The translations under genes were made by a program, and so were the position numbers. The notes under the pieces were generated by a model. The model had not been told where the DNA came from. It ran no database searches and saw only the letters and a program-made list of their open reading frames with translations. Below, one piece after another: positions 1-8,072 of a stretch of DNA of 64,000 nucleotides. The first letter of the stretch is position 1, and each line of letters begins with the position of its first letter. The stretch lies in NCBI RefSeq assembly GCF_013385825.1, contig NZ_JACAPG010000023.1:160396-224395 (forward strand), given 5' to 3'. This stretch comes from Pseudomonas reactans (GTDB lineage: Bacteria; Pseudomonadota; Gammaproteobacteria; Pseudomonadales; Pseudomonadaceae).

Positions 1-24
1 GCGAGCAAGCCCGCTCCCACAGGG
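1..24. repeat. REP-type repeat, right half only
   Basis: The first bases (GCGAGCAAGCCCGCTCCCAC) match the closing arm of the REP palindromes seen intact elsewhere in the window. The opening arm presumably lies left of the window edge. Confidence 0.6.
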
Positions 25-62
25 GATTTGCGTTGTATTCGAACAAAAATTTCACGCTCCGT

Positions 63-75
63 GTTATATCGTAAC
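63..75. promoter_or_regulatory. Putative Zur box upstream of the SPFH/P-type ATPase operon
   Basis: GTTATATCGTAAC matches the core GTTATA-N-TATAAC, seen perfectly at 17936 and 19682, with two mismatches in the right arm. It lies 28 bases before the first gene, where a repressor could block transcription. The match is imperfect, so zinc control of this operon is an inference. Confidence 0.45.
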
Positions 76-103
76 GAATCATGTACAGGCGGGCGTTGAG
101 TGG

Positions 104-2008
104 ATGCGAGTGGATCTGGAAGCTGACGGCGCTTCGGTGGAAGGCCTTCCGCGTTTTCAACAGGGGCTGTTTCATGCTCGGCGATTGCGTCAGGCCGGTA
201 TCAGTCTGACGGTGTTGGCCGTTGCCGGCTGGGTGCTGGCGCTGTTTGTCGCGTTGTTTGCGCCGCTGTCGATCTGGCCAGTGGTGTTGATCAATTGTGC
301 GTCGGCGTTGCTTCTGTTGGTGGCCGGGTTGCAGTCGGCGTGGTGGGTGGCGGATTGGCGTGCCCAGGCGTTGGAAGAACCGACGGTTGATGTGCCGGTT
401 GAAGACGCAAGCCGCTACGCGCGCCTTGTGCAGCGTTTTGGCCAACAGATTGGCGCTCCGGTGTTGTGGCTCGGCGGCTGGTCGTTGCTGGCGCTGGTCA
501 GCATTGTCGAGTTCTGTAACCTGGCTTTGCCCGCCGCACCGGTAGGTCAGTCGGCGAGCATCGGCGCCGCGCTGGGGTTGGGATTGGCGTTTGGTCTGCT
601 GGTGTTTGAACGCCGTCTGGCCCAGGAGACCGCCGCGCAATGGCCGGAAGCCTCGCAACTGGCGCAGTTGAGCCGAGTAGCGATTATTTGCCTGGTGGTC
701 AGTGCGGTGTGTCTGCTGTTTGCCGGGGCTAACTCAGTCTGGCCACTGAGGTTGGCTGTGTTGATCGGTTTGCTGCCGGCCCTTGTCTCGCTTGAATGTC
801 TATTAAGAGCCGTGCTGTCCCTGTTCAGCCCACGCCAGCCACGCCTCGAGCCGCGCCTGATGGCGCAAAGCTTTATCGCCGGATTGTTACGCTGGCCGCC
901 GCAACCCTTGCTCGCATTGCAACATGAATTGCACAACCGCTTTGGCATCGACTTGCGCCAGATCTGGGCATTTACCTACATGCGCCGGGCGTTCCTGCCG
1001 GTGTTACTGGTGGTGCTGGCGGTAGGCTGGGCGCTCACGGGGGTGCACGAAGTGCCCCTGCAAGGCCGTGGGATCTATGAACGTTTCGGCAAGCCGGTGC
1101 AGGTCCTCGGCCCTGGCCTGCATGCCGGATTGCCGTGGCCACTGGGCCGCGTGATCAGTGTTGAAAACGGCGTGGTGCATGAACTGGCCACCAGCGTCAG
1201 CGAAGCCGCCACACCGGAGCTGGCGCCTGCCGAAGGCCCGGCGCCGCTGATCGCCAACCGTTTGTGGGACGCCAGCCATGTGAATGACAAGTCCCAGGTG
1301 ATCGCCAGCAGCAGCGGCGACAAACAGAGCTTCCAGATCGTCAATATGGATGTGCGGTTCGTCTACCGCATCGGCCTCACCGACCAGGCCGCGCTCGCCG
1401 CCACCTATAACAGCGCGGACGTGCCGACCCTGATCCGCAGCACCGCCAGCCGCATCCTTGTGCATGATTTTGCCTCGCGCACCCTCGACGAATTGCTCGG
1501 CGAACAACGCACCCGCCTGGCCGACGAAATCGGCCGCGCCGTGCAGGCCGACCTGCAAAAGCTCGACAGCGGCGTGGAAATTCTCGCCACGGTGGTGGAG
1601 GCGATCCACCCGCCGGCAGGCGCCGCCAACGCTTACCACGGTGTGCAAGCCGCGCAGATCGGCGCCCAAGCCCTGATCTCCCGCGAACGCGGTGCGGCCA
1701 GTGAGCAAACCAACCAGGCGTTGCTGCAAGCCAGCACCGCTCGCGACCAGGCCACCGCCACCGCCCGCGAAGTGAACGCGGGCGCCCAGGCGGCCAACCT
1801 GCGTTTTGCCGCCGAACAAAAGGCCTATGCCACCGCCGGCCAGGCGTTCGTGTTGGAACAGTACCTCGGCCAACTCAGCCAGGGCCTGGCTCACGCCAAG
1901 CTGCTGATTCTGGATCATCGCCTGGGTGCCGACGGCGCGCCGACGATCGATCTGCGTTCTTTTACCTTGCCGGCCGATCCTTCGGTGCCGCGTAAAGCCG
2001 TTCAATAA
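104..2008 (+). CDS. SPFH/Band 7 membrane protein, HflK-like, with long N-terminal membrane region
   Basis: A 634-residue protein with several hydrophobic segments over about residues 35-240, another near 300-320, then an SPFH (Band 7) domain starting around GRGIYERFGKPVQVLGPG and an Ala/Gln-rich coiled-coil C-terminal part. SPFH proteins form oligomeric membrane scaffolds; HflK/HflC modulate the FtsH protease. It is much longer than E. coli HflK because of the extra N-terminal membrane region. It is first of four tightly packed genes ending in a P1B-type ATPase, so a role in assembling or controlling that transporter is more likely than classical FtsH control. The ATG at 104 is the first good start after the putative Zur box. 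Confidence 0.8.
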   Translation: MRVDLEADGASVEGLPRFQQGLFHARRLRQAGISLTVLAVAGWVLALFVALFAPLSIWPVVLINCASALLLLVAGLQSAWWVADWRAQALEEPTVDVPVEDASRYARLVQRFGQQIGAPVLWLGGWSLLALVSIVEFCNLALPAAPVGQSASIGAALGLGLAFGLLVFERRLAQETAAQWPEASQLAQLSRVAIICLVVSAVCLLFAGANSVWPLRLAVLIGLLPALVSLECLLRAVLSLFSPRQPRLEPRLMAQSFIAGLLRWPPQPLLALQHELHNRFGIDLRQIWAFTYMRRAFLPVLLVVLAVGWALTGVHEVPLQGRGIYERFGKPVQVLGPGLHAGLPWPLGRVISVENGVVHELATSVSEAATPELAPAEGPAPLIANRLWDASHVNDKSQVIASSSGDKQSFQIVNMDVRFVYRIGLTDQAALAATYNSADVPTLIRSTASRILVHDFASRTLDELLGEQRTRLADEIGRAVQADLQKLDSGVEILATVVEAIHPPAGAANAYHGVQAAQIGAQALISRERGAASEQTNQALLQASTARDQATATAREVNAGAQAANLRFAAEQKAYATAGQAFVLEQYLGQLSQGLAHAKLLILDHRLGADGAPTIDLRSFTLPADPSVPRKAVQ

Positions 2009-2020
2009 GGAGTCTGTCTG

Positions 2021-3010
2021 TTGAGCGCTCATTCTCACGATCACGGTCATCATCACGGCCATCACCACCACCATCATCACGGTGACGAACAAGCGGCCGG
2101 CCCGTTCCCCTGGCGGCGTATGGCCTGGGCGCTGTTGCTGGTGCTGTTTGCGGTTGCCGCCGCCAGCCTGGTGCAGGTGCGTTCCGGCGAGGCCACGGTG
2201 ATTACCCGTTTCGGTAATCCGTCGCGGGTGTTGTTGGAGCCGGGCCTGGGCTGGCGTTGGCCAGCACCGTTCGAAGCGGCGATCCCGGTGGATTTGCGCC
2301 TGCGCACCACCTCCAGCGGTTTGCAGGATGTGGGCACCCGCGACGGCCTGCGGATTATCGTGCAGGCCTATGTGGCCTGGCAGGTGCAGGGCGACGCGGA
2401 CAACGTGCAGCGTTTCATGCGCGCTGTGCAGAACCAGCCGGATGAAGCGGCGCGGCAGATTCGTACCTTCGTGGGTTCGGCGCTGGAAACCACGGCCGCC
2501 AGCTTCGACCTATCCAGCCTGATCAACACCGACGCCAGCCAGGTGCGCATCGCTGATTTCGAAGCACAGTTGCGCCAGCAGATTGATCAACAATTGCTCA
2601 CCACCTACGGCGTGCGCGTGGCCCAGGTCGGCGTTGAACGCCTGACCTTGCCGTCGGTCACGCTAACCGCCACCGTCGACCGCATGCGCGCCGAGCGTGA
2701 AACCATCGCCACCGAACGCACCGCCGTGGGCAAGCGCGAGGCCGCGCAGATCCGCTCCGCCGCCGAGCGTGATGCGCGCATCGTGCAGGCCGATGCCACG
2801 GTGAAGGCTGCCGATATCGAGGCCCAGTCGCGGGTCGAAGCGGCGCAGATTTATGGCCGCGCCTACGCGGGTAATCCACAGCTGTACAACCTGCTGCGCT
2901 CTCTGGACACCTTGGGCACCGTTGTCACGCCAGGCACCAAGATCATCCTGCGCACCGACGCGGCGCCGTTCCGCGCCTTGGTGGACGGGCCGAAGGACGT
3001 CCAGCCATGA
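2021..3010 (+). CDS. SPFH/Band 7 protein, HflC/HflK-like, with His-rich N-terminus
   Basis: 329 residues. The N-terminus is a dense histidine tract (HHHGHHHHHHHGDE within the first 25 residues), typical of metal-binding tails. One membrane segment follows at about residues 33-52, then a Band 7 domain containing VITRFGNPSRVLLEPGLG. The start is TTG, with AAGGAG at 2007-2012 as the ribosome binding site. It lies 12 bases after the first SPFH gene and overlaps the next by four bases (ATGA). The His tail fits a job in metal handling with the ATPase encoded downstream; that function is inferred. Confidence 0.8.
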   Translation: MSAHSHDHGHHHGHHHHHHHGDEQAAGPFPWRRMAWALLLVLFAVAAASLVQVRSGEATVITRFGNPSRVLLEPGLGWRWPAPFEAAIPVDLRLRTTSSGLQDVGTRDGLRIIVQAYVAWQVQGDADNVQRFMRAVQNQPDEAARQIRTFVGSALETTAASFDLSSLINTDASQVRIADFEAQLRQQIDQQLLTTYGVRVAQVGVERLTLPSVTLTATVDRMRAERETIATERTAVGKREAAQIRSAAERDARIVQADATVKAADIEAQSRVEAAQIYGRAYAGNPQLYNLLRSLDTLGTVVTPGTKIILRTDAAPFRALVDGPKDVQP

Positions 3011-4041
3011 CGATGCGTGACAGCCCGGACAGCCCCTGGATCCAGGCCGGGCGCCTGACCTTCCTGGCGTTGTACGCGGTGACGGTATTGGCGGCGTTGG
3101 CCTGGGCGTTTTCCAATGTGCGCCAGATCGACCCGCAGAACCGTGCGGTGGTCCTGCATTTCGGCGCGCTCGACCGTATTCAGAACGCCGGGCTGTTGCT
3201 GGCGTGGCCGCAGCCGTTCGAGCAGGTGGTGTTGCTACCGGCGGCTGACCGCGTGATCGAACGCCGGGTGGAGAACCTGCTGCGCTCCGACGCGGCTATC
3301 CAGGCCGACCGTGTGGCCAGCTTCGCCACGCCCTTGAGTGATGCGCTGGCGGGTTCCGGTTACCTGCTGACTGGCGATGCTGGCGTGGTGCAACTGGATG
3401 TGCGGGTGTTCTACAAAGTCACCGAACCCTATGCCTTTGTGTTGCAGGGCGATCATGTGCTGCCGGCCCTGGATCGACTGGTGACGCGCAGCGCGGTGGC
3501 CCTCACCGCGGCGCGGGACCTGGACACGATTCTGGTGGCGCGACCTGAATTGATCGGCACCGACAACGGCGCCGCCGAGCGCCGTGAGCGGTTGCGTGGT
3601 GACTTGGTGCAAGGCATCAACAAGCGCCTGGTGGAATTGGCTTCCACAGGCTTGGGATTGGGTATCCAAGTGACCCGTGTCGATGTGCAATCCAGCCTGC
3701 CGGGCCCGGCCGTCAATGCGTTCAACGCCGTGCTGACCGCCAGCCAGCAAGCCGACAAAGCCGTGGCCAACGCCCGCACCGACGCGGAAAAACTTACCCA
3801 GACCGCAACCCAGCAGGCCGACCGCTTGGTGCAAGTCGCCCACGCCCAGGCCAGCGAACGCCTGGCCAATGCCCAGGCGCAAACCGCGACGGTGGCCAGC
3901 CTGGCCCAGGTGAAAGACCCGGGTTTGCTGCTGCGTCTGTACCGCGAGCGCTTGCCGAAAATTCTCGGCCAGGCCGGCTCCGTGACCACGGTCGATCCGA
4001 AAGACGACTCCCGCTTGATCATCCAGGGAGCCGAACAATGA
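3007..4041 (+). CDS. Third SPFH/Band 7 protein, HflK-like
   Basis: 344 residues with one N-terminal membrane segment (about 17-37), a Band 7 domain (AVVLHFGALDRIQNAG) and a C-terminal coiled coil rich in Ala, Gln and Asp. Its ATG overlaps the preceding stop (ATGA), and its own stop overlaps the ATPase start in the same way, so the genes are probably translationally coupled. Three non-identical SPFH proteins in one operon suggest a hetero-oligomeric membrane ring. The paralogues differ from the canonical hflK-hflC pair, which usually sits beside hflX in Pseudomonas; that locus is not in this window. Confidence 0.8.
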   Translation: MTMRDSPDSPWIQAGRLTFLALYAVTVLAALAWAFSNVRQIDPQNRAVVLHFGALDRIQNAGLLLAWPQPFEQVVLLPAADRVIERRVENLLRSDAAIQADRVASFATPLSDALAGSGYLLTGDAGVVQLDVRVFYKVTEPYAFVLQGDHVLPALDRLVTRSAVALTAARDLDTILVARPELIGTDNGAAERRERLRGDLVQGINKRLVELASTGLGLGIQVTRVDVQSSLPGPAVNAFNAVLTASQQADKAVANARTDAEKLTQTATQQADRLVQVAHAQASERLANAQAQTATVASLAQVKDPGLLLRLYRERLPKILGQAGSVTTVDPKDDSRLIIQGAEQ

Positions 4042-5924
4042 GCGCACCCATGCTGACCTCCGCCGAACAGCGCAGCGCTGCCCGGCAATTGACCCTGGCC
4101 ATGCTGGCCTTGGGTTTGCTGGTGCTGGGCCTGGTTTGGCGCTGGCTGGCGCCGGACCAGACCGGCGTGAGCCAACTGCTGCTGGGTGTGGCGTCGTTGT
4201 TGGTGGCGGTGCCGGTGATGCGTTCGGCCTGGTACAGCCTGCGGTTTCCGAGTTTGCATGGCATCACCGATCAACTGATCGCCCTGGCGATGCTCGGTGC
4301 TTGGGCCACAGGGGATCTGCTGACGGCGGCGTTGCTGCCGATCATCATGATCTTCGGCCATGTGTTGGAAGAGCGCAGCGTGATCGGTTCCCAGGAAGCG
4401 ATCCATGCGTTGGGCAAGCTGACGCGCAGCCACGCGCGTTTGGTGCAGGCTGACGGCAGCATTGTTGAAGTGGATAACGGTACGCTGAACACCGGCGATG
4501 TGGTCGAGGTGCGCGCCGGTGATCGGGTGCCGGCTGACGGTGTGGTGCTGTCGGGCCAGGCGAGCCTGGACACCGCGCCGATTACCGGTGAGTCGGTGCC
4601 GTTGGAGGCCAGTGTGGGCGTGCAGGTGTTTGGCGGGGCGATCAACCTGGATGGCTTACTGCGCCTGCAAGTGACGCGCACGGGCAATGAATCCACCTTG
4701 GGCAAAGTCATCGCGTTGATGCAGAACGCCGAGCGGTCCAAGCCGCCGATCACGCGGCTGCTGGAGCGCTATGCCGGCAGCTATATGGTGCTGGTGTTGT
4801 TGCTGGCGGCGGTGACCTGGTTCGTAACCAACGACGCCCAGGCGATGCTCGCGGTGCTGGTGGCGGCGTGCCCGTGCGCGTTGGTGCTGTCGGCGCCGGC
4901 CACGGCGATTGCCGGGATCGCGGTCGCGGCGCGGCATGGGATTTTGATTCGCAGCTCGGCGTTTCTGGAGGAGCTGGCGGACCTGACCTCGTTGGTAGTC
5001 GACAAGACCGGGACGCTGACCTTCGGTACCCTGCGCCTGCAATCCATCGAAACCACCGCACCGGATCGGCAGGTGCTGCTGAATCTGGCGGCCAGCCTGG
5101 GCTCGGCCAGCAGCCATCCGGTCAGCCGGGCATTAGCGAGCTTGGCGACGCAGGAACAGTTGCTGGCGTTGACGGATATTCGCGAACGCCAGGGGCTGGG
5201 CGTCGTGGCGCAGACCGATCAGGGTGAAGCGGCCTTGGGTCGGCCGGAGTTGTTTGAGCAACTGGGCATCGTCACCACCGCCGTGCCGAACCACGATGGC
5301 CCCATCGCCGGGCTGGCGCTGAATGGGCAGTTCCTCGCCTGGTTGCTGCTGGCCGACAGCGTCAAGCCGGAGGCACGCCAGGCCCTGCAAGAACTGCGTG
5401 ACCTCGGTCTCGGCCGCCAACTGCTGCTCACCGGCGACCGGCAAAGCGTGGCCAACAGCCTGGCGCTGGAGGTAGGCATCAGCGACGTCGAAGCCCAGGC
5501 CCTCCCGGAAGACAAGCTCAACCGCGTGCTGGGTGAGATCGGCAGCGGCTTTCGCCCGATGGTGGTGGGGGATGGCATCAACGATTCCCTGGCGCTCAAG
5601 GCCGGTGTGGTCGGTGTGGCCATGGGCGCGGGCGGGGCGGATATTGCCCTGGCGTCGGCGGACGTGGTGCTGATCGGCAGCGACCTGCGGCGCCTGGGCA
5701 CCTGTGTGCGCTTGAGCCGCCAGTGCCGGCAGACCTTGCAGGTCAACGTGATCATCGGCCTGGGTTGGACCTTGGCCATTGTCGTGTTTGCCGCGTTTGG
5801 CTGGTTGGGGGCGGCGGGCGCCATGATTGCAGCGGTGTTGCATAACCTCAGTACCTTGCTGGTACTGGGGAATGCCGGACGTTTGCTACGCTTCCAGGAG
5901 CCCCTTTTAAAGCTCGAAGAATAA
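4038..5924 (+). CDS. P1B-type heavy-metal translocating ATPase without N-terminal metal-binding domain
   Basis: 628 residues. Visible motifs are TGES (about residue 184), membrane CPC in AACPCALVLSAP (about 277), phosphorylation site DKTGTL (about 321), SSHPVS (about 359) and GDGIND (about 511). These are all the elements of an active P1B ATPase. There is no HMA domain or CxxC at the N-terminus. The last membrane segment carries HNLST where zinc pumps usually have an Asp-containing motif and P1B-4 pumps have HEGxT, so the metal cannot be assigned with confidence. It is the last gene of the SPFH operon, and the putative zinc-starvation box upstream would be unusual for a zinc exporter. Confidence 0.88.
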   Translation: MSAPMLTSAEQRSAARQLTLAMLALGLLVLGLVWRWLAPDQTGVSQLLLGVASLLVAVPVMRSAWYSLRFPSLHGITDQLIALAMLGAWATGDLLTAALLPIIMIFGHVLEERSVIGSQEAIHALGKLTRSHARLVQADGSIVEVDNGTLNTGDVVEVRAGDRVPADGVVLSGQASLDTAPITGESVPLEASVGVQVFGGAINLDGLLRLQVTRTGNESTLGKVIALMQNAERSKPPITRLLERYAGSYMVLVLLLAAVTWFVTNDAQAMLAVLVAACPCALVLSAPATAIAGIAVAARHGILIRSSAFLEELADLTSLVVDKTGTLTFGTLRLQSIETTAPDRQVLLNLAASLGSASSHPVSRALASLATQEQLLALTDIRERQGLGVVAQTDQGEAALGRPELFEQLGIVTTAVPNHDGPIAGLALNGQFLAWLLLADSVKPEARQALQELRDLGLGRQLLLTGDRQSVANSLALEVGISDVEAQALPEDKLNRVLGEIGSGFRPMVVGDGINDSLALKAGVVGVAMGAGGADIALASADVVLIGSDLRRLGTCVRLSRQCRQTLQVNVIIGLGWTLAIVVFAAFGWLGAAGAMIAAVLHNLSTLLVLGNAGRLLRFQEPLLKLEE

Positions 5925-5947
5925 TTTTCAGAAATATTTGCACACGG

Positions 5948-5977
5948 CTGTAACGCGGCTGAGGGACCTCACTCTAG
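5948..5977 (+). promoter_or_regulatory. Possible extracytoplasmic-function sigma promoter for the bufferin operon
   Basis: CTGTAACG at 5948-5955 resembles the AAC-containing -35 element of ECF sigma promoters, and CTCTAG lies near 5972. Bufferin operons are often ECF-controlled, but no ECF sigma gene is present in the window and the -10 element is unclear. Confidence 0.25.
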
Positions 5978-6040
5978 TGGTGTGTCGAGACTGAACAATC
6001 CGTTCAGACCGACACCCCTACGATCATGAGGAATACAACA

Positions 6041-6295
6041 ATGAACATCAAATCCGCTGCTGCTGGTGCCGCTCTCGCAATGGCCGCTGCCACTATGTTT
6101 GCCGGTGTTGTCACTCAGGCTCAAGCCGCTGACACCGCCGTTCACTGCTACGGCATCAACGCGTGCAAAGGCCAGAACGACTGCAAAACCAAGGACCATG
6201 CCTGCAAAGGCCAGGGTTCTTGCAAAGGCCAGGGCTTCAAGGCAATGGCCAGTGCCGATGCCTGCACCAAGGCTGGCGGCAAAGTCGGCGAATAA
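6041..6295 (+). CDS. bufA1: Bufferin precursor peptide, BufA1-like (DUF2282)
   Basis: 84 residues. An N-terminal signal peptide ends near AQAADT. The mature part is short, Lys/Gly-rich and contains six cysteines in repeated CKGQ-type contexts (ACKGQND, ACKGQGS, SCKGQG). This is the pattern of DUF2282 bufferin precursors, peptides whose cysteines are modified by a MNIO enzyme and which bind copper in the envelope. The ATG at 6041 follows the strong site GAGG at 6028-6031. The next two genes encode the maturase and its partner, which strongly supports the assignment. The metal handled here is inferred from the family. Confidence 0.85.
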   Translation: MNIKSAAAGAALAMAAATMFAGVVTQAQAADTAVHCYGINACKGQNDCKTKDHACKGQGSCKGQGFKAMASADACTKAGGKVGE

Positions 6296-6360
6296 CCGAC
6301 CGCCAAGTGCACCCGCAGCGGTCGCCCCCACCGCTGCGGACACTTTCCCAGGAGTGTCTT

Positions 6361-7206
6361 ATGCCTACCTCTCTTCCGAGCCTTGGTTACGGCCTGGGTT
6401 TACGCAGTGAGTACTACCAGCAGATCCTTGAACAATCGCCGGCGGTGGATTGGTTCGAAGTGATCTCCGAGAATTACCTGGTCCAGGGCGGTAAAGCCTT
6501 GTATTACCTGGATGCGATAGCCGAGCGTTATCCCCTGGTCATGCACGGGGTGTCCCTGTCCATCGGCGGGCCGCATGCCCTTGATACCGATTACCTGAAG
6601 CAGATCAAACAGCTCGCCGAGCGTATCCAGCCGGCGTGGGTTTCCGATCACCTGTGCTGGAGCCGCGGCAGCGCCCACCAGTTGCATGACCTGCTGCCGC
6701 TGCCTTACACCGAAGAAAGCCTCTACCACGTGGCCGCCCGTGTGCGCCAAGTGCAGGACGTGTTGCAACGCCCGTTGGTGCTGGAAAACGTCTCCAGTTA
6801 CGTGCGTTCGAAAGCGGACGAATTCACCGAATGGGAATTCCTCAATGCCCTGGCCCACCTGTCGGGCTGCCAGCTTTTGCTCGACGTTAACAACGTGTAC
6901 GTCAGCTCGCGCAATCATGGCTTTGATGCCTGGACGTTTATCCGTAACTTGCCGCCGGAAAGCATCCGCCAGCTGCACCTGGCGGGGCATATGGACTACG
7001 GCGATTACGTGGTCGACACCCACGACCATCCGGTGTGTGATCCGGTGTGGGCGCTTTATCAACAGACGCTTGAGCATCTGGGGCCTGTGTCGACGCTGCT
7101 GGAGCGGGACGACCATTTCCCACCTTTTGAAGAGCTGCTCACCGAGCTGAGCAAGGCCCGTGAACTGGGCGCGACCGCCCTGGCCAGGAGACAGCTATGC
7201 GCCTGA
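6361..7206 (+). CDS. bufB: MNIO-family bufferin maturase (DUF692)
   Basis: 281 residues. DUF692 proteins are TIM-barrel multinuclear non-heme iron oxidases that modify cysteines of precursor peptides. Family features visible are WFEVISENYL near the start, MHGVSLSIGG, the SDHLCW segment, LLDVNNVYVSS and HLAGHMDYGDY. These supply the conserved His, Asp, Glu and Asn residues that bind iron. The gene follows the precursor by 65 bases and overlaps the next gene by 10, as expected for a bufABC operon. The in-frame sequence before 6361 lies in the precursor region and is not part of this protein. Confidence 0.9.
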   Translation: MPTSLPSLGYGLGLRSEYYQQILEQSPAVDWFEVISENYLVQGGKALYYLDAIAERYPLVMHGVSLSIGGPHALDTDYLKQIKQLAERIQPAWVSDHLCWSRGSAHQLHDLLPLPYTEESLYHVAARVRQVQDVLQRPLVLENVSSYVRSKADEFTEWEFLNALAHLSGCQLLLDVNNVYVSSRNHGFDAWTFIRNLPPESIRQLHLAGHMDYGDYVVDTHDHPVCDPVWALYQQTLEHLGPVSTLLERDDHFPPFEELLTELSKARELGATALARRQLCA

Positions 7207-7985
7207 CCGATTGGCAGTTGGCCTTCGAACAGCATCTGTTAGCCGACACACCGAGTGCCCGCAGTGACTTCGCCGCCACGTTGCTGGGCGGACCGACGCT
7301 GGATGTGGACACGGGCCTGGCGATTTACCACAACGCCTACCTCTCACGGTTGCAGGAAGTCTTGCGGCATGACTTCAGCGCCATCCTTTATTGGCTGGGC
7401 GATGACGAGTTTGCCGCGCTGACCGAAGCCTACCTGCGGCGCTACCCCTCGGCCCACTACAGCCTGCGCTGGCTGGGCGAGCGTTTCCCGGTGTTTATCC
7501 TTGAGCATCTGGTGGCGCAGCAGAGTGCGCCATTGGCGGAGCTGGCGCGGTTGGAGTGGGCATTTACTCTGGCATTTGATGCGCCGCAGTGCGAACCGCT
7601 GACGCTGAACGACATGGCGTCGTTGCCGCCAGAGGCGTGGCCGGTGTTGCAGGTTTCCCTGGCGCCGACGGTGCAACCGCTGCTGTGTCAGTTCAACAGC
7701 GTAGCGATCTGGCGTGCCAGCAAGGACGAATCCGACTTCCCCGACAGCCACGCGCTGGCCCCGGCGCAGACGTGTCTGGTGTGGCGCCATCAGAATGTCT
7801 GCCACTACCGCAGCCTGGAACCCGCCGAAGCCAGCGCCCTGGCAGGCATGGCGACCACCGGTTGGAATTTTGCCGAACTGTGCGCCGAGTTGGCATTCAC
7901 TCATGCAGAGGGTGCGCCACTGCAGGCCGTCACGTGGCTGAAGCAGTGGGTCCAAGACGGGTTGCTCGAGCGTCGAGCCCCATAG
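7197..7985 (+). CDS. bufC: DUF2063 partner protein of the bufferin maturase
   Basis: 262 residues. The N-terminal part (WQLAFEQHLL, then AIYHNAYLSRLQEVLRHDF) is the typical opening of DUF2063 proteins. These are encoded beside MNIO enzymes and help bind the precursor peptide. It starts at an ATG overlapping the end of bufB by 10 bases, so translation is probably coupled. No signal peptide is visible, consistent with cytoplasmic maturation before export. No DoxX-type bufD follows; the next gene is an unrelated lipid enzyme after an 87-base gap. Confidence 0.88.
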   Translation: MRLTDWQLAFEQHLLADTPSARSDFAATLLGGPTLDVDTGLAIYHNAYLSRLQEVLRHDFSAILYWLGDDEFAALTEAYLRRYPSAHYSLRWLGERFPVFILEHLVAQQSAPLAELARLEWAFTLAFDAPQCEPLTLNDMASLPPEAWPVLQVSLAPTVQPLLCQFNSVAIWRASKDESDFPDSHALAPAQTCLVWRHQNVCHYRSLEPAEASALAGMATTGWNFAELCAELAFTHAEGAPLQAVTWLKQWVQDGLLERRAP

Positions 7986-8072
7986 AGGAGCGCTATCAAA
8001 TCGATAGCCTCCTACTTTGTCTTCGGATGGTCTAACCTCTCAGCAGACGTCTGAAACAAGGGGGGACTACTC

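Noticed and set aside
1004..2092. Long minus-strand frame opposite the first SPFH gene
   Set aside because: No family resemblance, antisense to a conserved gene; part of the general pattern of antisense open frames in this genome.
4038..5924. Calling the ATPase a zinc exporter (ZntA/CadA)
   Set aside because: No N-terminal metal domain, the last membrane motif is HNLST, and the putative control site suggests zinc starvation rather than excess; metal left open.
6163..6360. Fusion of the bufferin precursor region with the maturase
   Set aside because: The in-frame extension upstream of 6361 is read from the wrong frame of the precursor gene; DUF692 proteins start near the ATG at 6361.
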